NCBI GenBank assembly: GCA_900299205.1
Contig: OMIW01000157.1
Span: 1 to 16,953 of the forward strand
From: Pseudomonadota bacterium
GTDB taxonomy: Bacteria > Bdellovibrionota_C > UBA2361 > OMIW01
DNA length: 16,953 nt
Direction: 5' to 3'
Shown one piece after another: positions 1 through 7,233 of the stretch; positions within the stretch are counted from its first letter, which is position 1; every line of letters begins with the position of its first letter. The position numbers and the translations under genes were made by a program. The notes beneath the pieces were generated by a model. The model worked only from the letters and a program-made list of their open reading frames with translations. It was not told the origin of the DNA and ran no database searches.

Positions 1-51
1 AAAGGGTTACACCAGTCCGTTTTCCTCACTGTTACCATCGGGGATCTCGCC

Positions 52-480
52 ATGAATGACCGACGTAAAACGGGGAAGGTAGATAGAGTATCGGCGACTA
101 CCGCTCCTCGACCAACCGAACCAACCCAAAGAGTTACCCCCACTGATGCCATTCGCTCCATTGATGCGGTGCGCCCCACATCTGGAGTCGAGGGGGTGAA
201 CCGCATCGGTAGCATCGCCTCGACCGATCCGATGGGCCGTGCTCTCACCCGCGCACAGCGTGATCGACTAATGGGGATGGTAAAGGAAGAGGCCGACAAG
301 CTTTTTGCGACCGGCATGATTCCCTCATCTCAAAGGGAAGTAATTAAACGAGCCGTCATGATGGCGATCGATTCGACAATTATCGTTGAAGAGACTGAGA
401 ATTCTCCCCGAGCGCAAGCGGAAGTTAGCGATGGCCCGCATCCTGTTGACCAAAATGAATCAGATCAGCAGGAGCCCTAG
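52..480 (+). CDS. Hypothetical protein, disordered N-terminus plus helical C-terminal half
   Basis: This is an unrecognised 142-aa protein. Residues 1-60 are rich in Thr, Pro, Arg and Ser and look disordered, with a short tandem-like echo (DAIRSI then DAVRPT near residues 32-43). Residues 64-112 look like two amphipathic helices (LTRAQRDRLMGMVKEEADKL, then SSQREVIKRAVMMAIDS), and the last 30 residues are an acidic, Gln-rich tail. There is no signal peptide or membrane segment, so it is probably cytoplasmic. A GGGGA sequence sits about 8 nt before the ATG, which supports the start. It lies upstream of gspL but is separated by 258 nt, so shared function with the secretion genes is only a guess. 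It does not resemble GspK, which often precedes gspL. I do not recognise a family and assign no function. Confidence 0.7.
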   Translation: MNDRRKTGKVDRVSATTAPRPTEPTQRVTPTDAIRSIDAVRPTSGVEGVNRIGSIASTDPMGRALTRAQRDRLMGMVKEEADKLFATGMIPSSQREVIKRAVMMAIDSTIIVEETENSPRAQAEVSDGPHPVDQNESDQQEP

Positions 481-738
481 CCGAGACGGGGACCTCTGGT
501 GCATTGCGATTTGCGTGACCTGATTTAACTGTGTTTCCGTGACCTCAGTCAAAATCTCACGCCCCTCTGACAACCGCCGATTAATACTTCATCTCACGCT
601 CTCGACTACGAAGCTCTCTTCCGCGTACCCTATCGGTCCCTCTCTTTTCATCGTGTCGGAGACAAGGGAAAAAGAGTAAGGTAGAGAGCTGTGGCGCTGT
701 CGGACCAATTGAATTGGAGGTGGTATTCTTACCGCAGT
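481..738. other. Intergenic region upstream of gspL, with a short direct repeat
   Basis: I see no gene here. The heptamer GTGACCT occurs at 515-521 and 539-545, 24 bp apart and in the same orientation. AAGGT at 678-682 would be a well-placed ribosome binding site for a GTG at 691, and GGAGGT at 716-721 lies 17 nt before the ATG at 739, so the region decides the gspL start. A GCCGATTAA at 577-585 resembles a flagellar sigma-28 -10 box but has no properly spaced -35. No convincing promoter was found. Confidence 0.35.
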
Positions 739-2226
739 ATGAACGAATACGTTTTTAGCATTGACCTCTCCTCTACTCCATCTTCGGTCATCATCGGATA
801 CCTTCAAGATGGCGAGCTTCATATCACCGAATCCGACACCCTCGATCTATCGTCTTTCCTCCCTCAATCCAGCTCCGAGAGCAAAATTCAGGATTCTCAC
901 GAAGAAAAAATATCAGAACATCCTGATCTGTCACGATTGCGCGAGCTGGCCACGATTGCAGAAAAACGACTCGCCACCTCAATCATCGTAGCCCCTCCTC
1001 CGCACCTTCTCACAATTAATCTGTCCGTCCCCCCCGCAAAACGGGAGGAACGGGGAAAGGCTATCGCCCTCCTCCTTGAAGATAGCCTCCCTTTTGATCC
1101 GGAGGAGTACGTCTATGATTGGTATGCTCTTAAGACCTCAGGGAGCGACGAGCCGAGAGCCAGTGAGGGAGCACCCGCGGGACGTCCTCTTCAGGAGCAT
1201 CACATAGCGGGGGCTCCTCATCTCTTTGTTCGACGGATCATCGATGCCTGTAGAACCGCGAACTTTGAGCCTCATCTCATAGTTCCCCCGTCAGCAGCTC
1301 TCTGTGGTGCTATGGCCGATATCCCTGAGAGTCGCTCACCTCAGATCCTCCTTCACACGACCTCACATGGCCTCTGTCAACTGCTAACCCTCTCTGGAAT
1401 GCCCGTCTTTCAACGATTCATTCCGTCATGCCTTCCCTCAGATCACCAACGCATCGCTCGAGAGACTACAGCTCTCTCGCTATGGGCAGAACAACACTTC
1501 GGTGGGCGCGCTCGTGCCGTCTATGCTTTCGGAGAGGGGAGAGAGCCCAAGCACTCCCCTGATATCGAAAAATCGACACCGCCCAATCAGACTAAACGTT
1601 CCCTCGCCGAGCTCGCGGCGATTGCCTTTCTCAATCGAGAAACAAGAGTATTTCTCACGAATCTCCGCTCGGGCCCACTTGCCATAAATCCGCTCGCTCA
1701 GCGGGCTATCCAACACTTGCCATCGTTCTCGCTCTCCGCCCTCCTCGCGATTGGAATATTCGCTCTTTACGTCTTTGGTATCTCTGTCATGCGGGGACAC
1801 AAGATCGTCACTCTGCAGGATGAGCTGTTCGCGAAGATCTCCTCGGTGATTCCCGGAGGAAAAGTGACCCCAGGGGGAGAGGTCCAGGCCCTCAAGGCCG
1901 AAAATACGGCCCTCAACCGACAGCTATCCGACCTGAGCTCAGCGATTACGGTTTCACCTATCGATGCCCTGACGACCGTTTTTCGCGACTTTCCAGATTC
2001 AAATAGAATATCGCTAACCTCCCTTGAGCTAAACGGCAAGGCGGTCAAAATCAAGGGCTTTTCTCAAGACTATGCGGAGATTGAAAAGCTGGAGAGTTTT
2101 CTGAGAAAGAGACAAACAAAAAACCATAAACAGATCTACTGTCGGATAAAGAAGGAGCTTCCTCCCTCAGTGCGCGCCGACAAGGTCGCTTTTCGCTTTG
2201 AACTTCGGATATGCAGCGTCGACTAA
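739..2226 (+). CDS. gspL: Type II secretion system protein GspL
   Basis: GspL is a bitopic inner-membrane protein of the type II secretion platform. Its cytoplasmic domain binds the GspE ATPase and its periplasmic domain pairs with GspM. The 495-aa product opens directly with an actin/PilM-like strand (MNEYVFSIDLSSTPSSV), continues as a cytoplasmic domain to about residue 320, has one membrane helix at about 329-351 (SFSLSALLAIGIFALYVFGI), a coiled-coil stretch, and an alpha/beta periplasmic domain. I chose ATG 739 because the family's first strand begins there. A GTG at 691, with AAGGT 8 nt upstream, would add 16 residues of unlikely sequence and remains possible. The last 16 nt overlap gspM, so the two are translationally coupled. 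Length and topology are usual for GspL. The family call rests on topology plus neighbours. Confidence 0.85.
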   Translation: MNEYVFSIDLSSTPSSVIIGYLQDGELHITESDTLDLSSFLPQSSSESKIQDSHEEKISEHPDLSRLRELATIAEKRLATSIIVAPPPHLLTINLSVPPAKREERGKAIALLLEDSLPFDPEEYVYDWYALKTSGSDEPRASEGAPAGRPLQEHHIAGAPHLFVRRIIDACRTANFEPHLIVPPSAALCGAMADIPESRSPQILLHTTSHGLCQLLTLSGMPVFQRFIPSCLPSDHQRIARETTALSLWAEQHFGGRARAVYAFGEGREPKHSPDIEKSTPPNQTKRSLAELAAIAFLNRETRVFLTNLRSGPLAINPLAQRAIQHLPSFSLSALLAIGIFALYVFGISVMRGHKIVTLQDELFAKISSVIPGGKVTPGGEVQALKAENTALNRQLSDLSSAITVSPIDALTTVFRDFPDSNRISLTSLELNGKAVKIKGFSQDYAEIEKLESFLRKRQTKNHKQIYCRIKKELPPSVRADKVAFRFELRICSVD

Positions 2227-2840
2227 TATCTCCCTCTTTTACTTCAACGATCCGCCATCATCGGGAAAGCCTCGTTGCCCCCGTTCGCGATTGGCTTGAC
2301 CAGAGGACGCAGCAAGAGCGACTTACCCTCGCTGGCGGGGCAATTACTGTCGCTCTCATGATACTTTTTTTCGTCGTGACGGCGATATTTGAGGGATGGG
2401 AAGCTCAGGCCTATCGCTATGAGACCACCCTTACCGCAATCCGCGATGCCGAGGACCAGCTCAAAACCCATCAAACGCTTCTCGCCCAACGGCGGGAGGT
2501 TGAGCATTTTTTTCGACGGGTCGACGACCATCAGAATCCCCTTTCACTCCTTGAAACCCTCTTTAAAGCCAATCTCGGCGAGGAGGCACGACCGCGAATC
2601 ACTGAAACCGGTTCAAAAAACTTCGGCCAACACTTTCGCCAGACTACTTTTCGGGTCTCGGATCTTTCAATGACCTCTCTGGAAAAGTTGCTCACGGTCG
2701 TCAACGCCCTGACGAACGGGAAGGCCCCCTTTCTTGTCACCCACCTGACGATTGACAAAAACGAATCGGGGGGCAAACTCGATGTTAAACTAGATGTCAG
2801 CACCGTATCAAAAGGTCAAGTTCCAGTGGAGAAGGATTAG
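2211..2840 (+). CDS. gspM: Type II secretion system protein GspM
   Basis: GspM is a small inner-membrane component of the type II secretion assembly platform, pairing with GspL through the periplasmic domain. The 209-aa product has a basic cytoplasmic N-terminus (about 40 residues), a single membrane helix at about 41-60 (ending LMILFFVVTAIF), a coiled coil at about 64-105 with the Glu/Gln/Arg pattern typical of GspM and PilO proteins, and a small periplasmic alpha/beta domain to the end. The start overlaps the end of gspL by 16 nt and has no strong ribosome binding site, consistent with coupling. The stop overlaps the GTG of the next gene. The sequence alone is not diagnostic, since this family is very divergent. 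Gene order L-M-N and topology make the call firm. Confidence 0.85.
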   Translation: MQRRLISPSFTSTIRHHRESLVAPVRDWLDQRTQQERLTLAGGAITVALMILFFVVTAIFEGWEAQAYRYETTLTAIRDAEDQLKTHQTLLAQRREVEHFFRRVDDHQNPLSLLETLFKANLGEEARPRITETGSKNFGQHFRQTTFRVSDLSMTSLEKLLTVVNALTNGKAPFLVTHLTIDKNESGGKLDVKLDVSTVSKGQVPVEKD

Positions 2841-3928
2841 TGGAGCAAGCCATCTCGGTCAATAGAAGTGAGGGCTCATCAACGAGAAACCGATGGTCAG
2901 TACCGTCCTCAGCTCCCGAGTTCCCAAAAAAACGGAGAGGTCGTGTAGTGCGCGCTCTTCTGGGTTTCATATTGCTCGTAATCGGCGGAATCTCGGTTGG
3001 ATTGCGGCCCCTCGTTGAATATGGTGGAGGGGTAGCTCGCAGAGCTCTCGGTGCTCAGCAGATTTACCTTTCTTACGACGAAATCACCCCGTCAGCGATT
3101 GGTCTTAAACTCACCGGGGTTTCGCTACGCATCCCCTCTTATCGAGTGATTGAGCAGCTCGATGAGCTTTCAGCAACTCTTGACCTGTGGCAGCTCATTC
3201 GCCTTTCTCCCACCGTAACGGTTAGCGCTCGCGGACTCGGGGGCTCAGCTAGCGCCGAGATGACTCTTCATTTGAGAAGCGCACCGACGATATCACGATT
3301 GATGATTGATCGAATCGCGTTGCGACGTTCGACAACCCTCACGCCGTTTTTGTTCAGCAACGGAACTCTTACCGCAGAGGTCGTTCAAACCGCTGATTTT
3401 CCCGTTCTTCACCCTGCAAAGGATGAGTCGCCGACCTCTGCTGAGAAATCTTCTTCCCCCATCCACGTACTGCCACCTCCCCAGTTCAGTTTTTCACTAA
3501 AAGTTGAACAGCTCGAGAAGGGATCCCCTTCTGAGATATTCTTGCCCCCATTGGTCCGAGAGAGCGTCGTTATTCCGGGTCTTGCCCTCGGAGAATCGGT
3601 TACAGTACCGGCAATTCCGTCGACCACATTTGAAATCGACATGGTTGTCGGCAAGGCGGATTCGGTCATTAAGAGAGCAGTGCTCCACTCCTCAGGTGTG
3701 GAGATATCAGGTCACGGGGAGATACCAATCGGGAGTGGCGGTATCGCTTCGATTGGCTTAACGAAAAAAATAGATCTTTCCGGGAAGATACGGGTGAACA
3801 AGATGGTAGCGACCCTCGCTTCTCTTGCTCTCCGCCCTCCGATAGGCGAGGGAACCCTTATCGCGGATACCACCATGTCGTTTGCGGTGACGGGGGTACC
3901 TCTGCGGCCTCGGCTCGCAGTTCGATAG
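2840..3928 (+). CDS. gspN: GspN-like type II secretion protein
   Basis: The 362-aa product matches the GspN type found after gspM: a basic N-terminal tail, one membrane helix at about 38-56 (ALLGFILLVIGGISVGL), then a long periplasmic beta-rich region with AsmA-like strands such as residues 78-96 (LSYDEITPSAIGLKLTGVS). It ends with a GVPLRPRLAVR tail, which resembles the G-x-x-x-x-P closing strand of this fold. GspN is an accessory type II secretion protein of unclear mechanism and is absent from many systems. A Ser/Pro-rich insert (about residues 195-212) interrupts the beta domain. The GTG start overlaps the gspM stop by one base (TAGTG) and has GGAGAAGG about 6 nt upstream, so translation is coupled. 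A GspC/AsmA-type protein is the alternative. Operon position favours GspN. Confidence 0.75.
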   Translation: MEQAISVNRSEGSSTRNRWSVPSSAPEFPKKRRGRVVRALLGFILLVIGGISVGLRPLVEYGGGVARRALGAQQIYLSYDEITPSAIGLKLTGVSLRIPSYRVIEQLDELSATLDLWQLIRLSPTVTVSARGLGGSASAEMTLHLRSAPTISRLMIDRIALRRSTTLTPFLFSNGTLTAEVVQTADFPVLHPAKDESPTSAEKSSSPIHVLPPPQFSFSLKVEQLEKGSPSEIFLPPLVRESVVIPGLALGESVTVPAIPSTTFEIDMVVGKADSVIKRAVLHSSGVEISGHGEIPIGSGGIASIGLTKKIDLSGKIRVNKMVATLASLALRPPIGEGTLIADTTMSFAVTGVPLRPRLAVR

Positions 3929-3953
3929 AATAATCTGGTTCAATCATAGCGTT

Positions 3954-3981
3954 GGCCCTCTTTGCAAAAAAGAGAGGGGCC
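3954..3981. terminator. Hairpin between convergent genes, possible terminator
   Basis: GGCCCTCTTT and AAGAGAGGGGCC can pair as a stem of about 10 bp with one bulged G and a 7-nt A-rich loop. It sits 25 nt after the gspN stop and before the end of a minus-strand gene, the expected place for a transcript end. No T-run follows on either strand, so it is not a canonical Rho-independent terminator. It may instead be an RNA 3'-end stabilising stem. Confidence 0.35.
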
Positions 3982-4047
3982 GTCGCAGGAGGTACAACCT
4001 CACCATGCACGGCCCCGAATCAAGTCACCCTTGATATCAGGCCCTAC

Positions 4048-4416
4048 TCAAACGCGACTGGCTAAACCGGCCGCTTTTTGCGCCGGAACTGGAATCGTCC
4101 ACCGTCTCACCCGCCCTTCGAGAGCGTCAAAGAAAGATAGCTGGGCCACAACGAGCGGGCCGGACTTGGACAATCCCGGCGAGAACGACAGCTTGGCACA
4201 CTGACTTCCCTTGGGAAGGTAACAAATCACCCCCGCTTCTCCGGGAAGCTCCCTGATACCCGTCCTTTCACCGTCCCCGACATAGACCAGCCACTGGGTC
4301 TTCGGATTGCGACGGCTTTCGATTCCTGCGGCCGCAAGCAAGCGCAATCCGCCGTAAAAGCGACCTTGAACAAGCATCACCTTGGACCTCGGGACCGTCG
4401 ATTGAACCTTGAACAT
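4048..4416 (-). CDS. Small hypothetical protein, possibly 5'-truncated
   Basis: This is an unrecognised 122-aa protein with a reasonable soluble alpha/beta composition and two Cys residues nine positions apart (CYLPKGSQC). The ATG at 4416 has an AAGG about 8 nt upstream, which allows it as a start. The frame stays open and protein-like for 16 codons further upstream (reading FSEAFALASQEAKVYA before the Met), which resembles the end of a signal peptide and its cleavage site. A TGA then closes it with no usable start codon. This suggests that either the ATG is real and the upstream frame is chance, or the gene has lost its 5' end. It lies on the same strand as, and 209 nt downstream of, the lipoprotein gene. 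No function is assigned. Confidence 0.45.
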   Translation of the reverse strand: MFKVQSTVPRSKVMLVQGRFYGGLRLLAAAGIESRRNPKTQWLVYVGDGERTGIRELPGEAGVICYLPKGSQCAKLSFSPGLSKSGPLVVAQLSFFDALEGRVRRWTIPVPAQKAAGLASRV

Positions 4417-4577
4417 TGCGTAAACCTTGGCTTCCTGAGACGCTAACGCAAAAGCCTCAGAAAATCAAACCTTGGTAGTAATTTATCACCGAGAAGATTA
4501 AAGATTGAACCCCTCAAACGATTCGTGGCTCGATTAGTCGCAGGAACTGTCGTCAAACGGATGATGTAAACCTTGGC
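4363..4577. repeat. Cluster of ACCTTGR (CCAAGGT) repeats with a duplicated 12-mer
   Basis: ACCTTGA or ACCTTGG occurs six times, starting at 4363, 4379, 4406, 4424, 4469 and 4570. The longer word GTAAACCTTGGC is exact at 4420-4431 and 4566-4577, 146 nt apart, and CCTG and CGCT follow both copies at slightly different spacing. Several copies are in the same minus-strand frame as the small hypothetical gene and encode Lys-Val, so part of the pattern is coding. The copies at 4469 and 4570 lie outside the coding sequence. Confidence 0.4.
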
Positions 4578-4625
4578 CTGGCGCTTTCATCTTTTCGGCC
4601 GAGGGAAAGGATTGTCGACCTTCCC

Positions 4626-5177
4626 CTATCCGATCCATCGATACGATTGAACGACCTGCTGGAATCCTGGCACTTCAGATTCCAGCAACTCTGGCCGGCG
4701 AGAGCTGAAACCAATAATGCCAACGTAACTACCCTCATCAACAAATGCGACGATCGACCGATTTCCGAAGCTGTCCCCTTCGAGGTAAGTCACCCAAGCT
4801 GTTTTCTTCGAACCCGGTATTCGAACTTCTTCACCTTCTGAGGCGAGGATAAAGGGATGAAGGTAACGCAGATGTTCGATATCGCTCGCAACAAACGTCG
4901 CAAGAGGCTCTTGGGGCGATTTAGGAACTGCATGCGCGTATATCACTTCCTGAGCTGCTCGGTCGGGGCGGGCGAATATCATCAATACACTTCCGGGGGC
5001 AGTAACCGGTCGCCAGGGAGCGGGAACTTCGACGGTGAACCGACCCACCGAATAGCAGAGCTGTTTTAGTTCGGCAATTCGCTCTGCGGTGGTCGGACTC
5101 ATCCCCCTCGGACCTTCCGATACCGCGCATCCAAATAATGCGGTGAACACCAAAAAACTTAACCGCCAAACCCTCAT
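4626..5177 (-). CDS. PsbP/DcrB-like lipoprotein
   Basis: This 183-aa protein is probably an exported lipoprotein. It starts with a basic residue pair, a hydrophobic stretch and a lipobox ending at Cys17 (residues 14-17 LFGC), so the mature protein would be lipid-anchored in the periplasm. The mature part resembles the Mog1/PsbP/DcrB fold: an opening strand 'FTVEVPAPWRP', a central alpha/beta region, the strand 'SIVAFVDEGSYVGIIGFSS', and a closing helix 'GFQQVVQSYRWIG', where an aromatic Ser-Tyr-Arg-Trp ending is characteristic of this fold. Proteins of this fold have varied and often unknown roles. GGAGG sits about 8 nt before the ATG and settles the start. It is transcribed away from rsmB. 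Fold assignment is by pattern, not by a search. Confidence 0.75.
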   Translation of the reverse strand: MRVWRLSFLVFTALFGCAVSEGPRGMSPTTAERIAELKQLCYSVGRFTVEVPAPWRPVTAPGSVLMIFARPDRAAQEVIYAHAVPKSPQEPLATFVASDIEHLRYLHPFILASEGEEVRIPGSKKTAWVTYLEGDSFGNRSIVAFVDEGSYVGIIGFSSRRPELLESEVPGFQQVVQSYRWIG

Positions 5178-5560
5178 GGTATCTACCTCCTGTCCGTCGA
5201 TGGGCTCAGTTTTTTGCGAAGAGTAAAACTTTCTGCCTCAACTCAGGGGCCTACATTCGTAGGATGCGCGGTTTTTCTGACCTGACGGACTTTTTCGGGG
5301 CATGAGTTTCATTTCCCCCTCCGACACATCGAACTCATGTTTCAAGTCGATGCTACACCCCCGATATCGCTTCCTTGTGGGTGGGAGCCCTCCTCCCTCC
5401 TCAACGGTCGACTCACCCCGGATGAAGCTTGAGGAGAATTTTGAGATGCCATTCTCAACTGGCTTCCTACCCTTACTTCCCCCCGAGCGCTGTCCGAGGT
5501 ACACTTATGAGCTCAGTGACCGTTCCATGTAGACCCCCTCGACCAAGGAATACCTAGCCC
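5178..5560. other. Intergenic region between lipoprotein gene and rsmB, no clear gene
   Basis: This 383-nt divergent region should hold promoters for both neighbours, but I could not identify convincing -35/-10 pairs. Open frames exist on both strands (5302-5532 plus, 76 codons; 5238-5504 minus, 88 codons). Neither has a well-spaced ribosome binding site and neither resembles a known protein, so I do not call them. A perfect short inverted repeat, CCTAC-ATTC-GTAGG, lies at 5250-5263, about 75 nt upstream of the lipoprotein start, and could be an operator. AAGGAA at 5545-5550 serves the rsmB TTG start. Confidence 0.4.
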
Positions 5561-6997
5561 TTGAAAATCGTCTCTCCCCGCGAGCGCGCCTTCTCGATTC
5601 TCCATCAGGTAGAAACCGAAGGAGCTTATTCGGACAAGCTCCTTGGTATTCTTCATCGGGATACCACTTTGTCGGCACGCGAGTGCTCATTGGTTACCCA
5701 GCTCGTCAAAGGGGTGCTTGAACGAAGAAACAAACTCGACGCCACCCTCAATCGGTTCATAGCTAAGGGGTTATCGTCCTTGCCAACCCGAATTCAGACG
5801 GTTCTTCGTCTCGGGGCATACCAGCTTCTCGAACTTAACAATGTTTCCCGCTCGCGTGCTGTATCAGATTCGGTCTCTCTGGCGAGGAAATGTGGCCATG
5901 AAGGGACTGCCCGACTCGTTAACGCCGTGCTCAGAAGGGTCTCGGAGATTGAACAAGAGGGTCGAGAAGATCAGGCAGCACAACCTCCTCTCGGAACGAG
6001 CGCGGGCAAAACAGATGCAACCCAACCTCAACCCGCTGAACCAAAGCAATCAGTGCCAGCGCCATCTGAAGTTCAGGATTCTGTGCCTTCCTGGATTCGG
6101 GATCGCATCACCCTTCAGTGGGGCTCCGATAAATGCCGGCGCCTCCTGACTGCGTTCGATTCTCCCCTTCCCCTCGCTTTGAGGGCCAACACTCTCAGGA
6201 TAACCGTCTCAGAACTCACAGACCTTCTCGCTACCGATGGTTGGAAGACCCGCCCCTCTCGACTCTACCCCTCATCTCTTGTCTTGCTATCTCGAACAAA
6301 TGACAAAAAGCTCCATGAGCTGCGCGCATTCGAGCAGGGCCTGATCTATGTTCAGGATGAAGCCTCAGCGGCAGTCGTCCCAGTGCTGGAGCCTCAGCAG
6401 GGGGAGCTGATCGTGGATCTCTGCGCCGCCCCAGGGGGCAAAACGACCCAGATCGCAGAGTTGACGAACAACGCCGCAACCGTTTTGGCGGTCGATCCCT
6501 CATCCCGCAAATTGCACGCGTTAATGAGCAACTGCGCTCGGTTAGGCATTTCATCGGTGACAACTGTCGCGGCGGATGGGGCCACTCTGGTCCTCTCACG
6601 TCCCGCCGACCGCATCCTAGTAGACGCTCCGTGTTCAGGGCTAGGCGCTCTCGGGAAAAAGAAGGATATCAGATGGCATCGACGTGAGGACCAGTTTAGT
6701 GAGCTTATTGCCCTTCAGGAGGCTCTTTTGAGCCGGGCAATCGATCTGGTGAGGCCTGGGGGCACAATCGTTTACAGCACCTGCTCTATTGATCGAGCTG
6801 ATAACGAAGAGGTGGTAACCGCTGTTCTCAATCGCACCGAGGGACTTGCTCATCTATCACCGATCCCACCCCCTGCCGCGGTCGGGGAGCTTGGAATGGA
6901 TGGAGCCTCTATGCGTATATGGCCCGACCAGCACGGTTCTACTGGGGCCTTCGTATGTCGAATTAAGAAACGCTCCACCGATGAGACTGCGCGATAG
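5561..6997 (+). CDS. rsmB: 16S rRNA (cytosine-C5) methyltransferase RsmB
   Basis: RsmB methylates C967 (E. coli numbering) of 16S rRNA using S-adenosylmethionine. The 478-aa product has a NusB-like RNA-binding domain (about residues 5-132), a Gln/Pro/Ala-rich linker (about 133-175), and a Rossmann methyltransferase domain. Visible motifs are the SAM loop LCAAPGGKT (287-295), motif IV DAPCSG (Cys358), and motif VI STCS with the presumed nucleophile Cys408. The usual closing DGFF is altered to STGAF near residues 460-464. The start is a TTG with AAGGAA 10 nt upstream, and no in-frame ATG fits better. The linker is longer and of lower complexity than usual. It is not in the frequent fmt-rsmB arrangement. 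RsmF is the alternative, but the NusB domain argues for RsmB. Confidence 0.95.
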   Translation: MKIVSPRERAFSILHQVETEGAYSDKLLGILHRDTTLSARECSLVTQLVKGVLERRNKLDATLNRFIAKGLSSLPTRIQTVLRLGAYQLLELNNVSRSRAVSDSVSLARKCGHEGTARLVNAVLRRVSEIEQEGREDQAAQPPLGTSAGKTDATQPQPAEPKQSVPAPSEVQDSVPSWIRDRITLQWGSDKCRRLLTAFDSPLPLALRANTLRITVSELTDLLATDGWKTRPSRLYPSSLVLLSRTNDKKLHELRAFEQGLIYVQDEASAAVVPVLEPQQGELIVDLCAAPGGKTTQIAELTNNAATVLAVDPSSRKLHALMSNCARLGISSVTTVAADGATLVLSRPADRILVDAPCSGLGALGKKKDIRWHRREDQFSELIALQEALLSRAIDLVRPGGTIVYSTCSIDRADNEEVVTAVLNRTEGLAHLSPIPPPAAVGELGMDGASMRIWPDQHGSTGAFVCRIKKRSTDETAR

Positions 6998-7233
6998 CTC
7001 GCTTACCGACCTTGTCCCATCTTTTCGTTCACAACATTCCGCCATACTAACCCAAGACCAAAGCCTCCGTTGAATCCGTTCTTATTGCACCAGTCTGACC
7101 TTTAGCCGCATCAAAACCGATGACGGTGGAAGTGTGCGAGGAAAACCGCCCGCTCAGCGTCCACCATAATCTCGGTTTATCCGTACCATGCGCGTACGAA
7201 CTCGGTCATAAAAGCAAGAAAGGGAGAGCTCAC

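Noticed and set aside
551-585. Possible sigma-28 flagellar promoter (CAAA with GCCGATTAA) upstream of gspL
   Set aside because: The spacer is about 22 nt instead of about 15, and the downstream genes are not flagellar.
5238-5532. Overlapping open frames on both strands (76 codons plus, 88 codons minus) between the lipoprotein gene and rsmB
   Set aside because: Neither has a properly spaced ribosome binding site or a recognisable domain, and the two mirror each other, so I cannot tell a gene from chance openness.
7138-7153. GG-N10-GC pattern upstream of the chemoreceptor as a sigma-54 promoter
   Set aside because: Only the GG and GC match. The surrounding TGGCA and TTGC bases are absent, unlike the good site before flgE.
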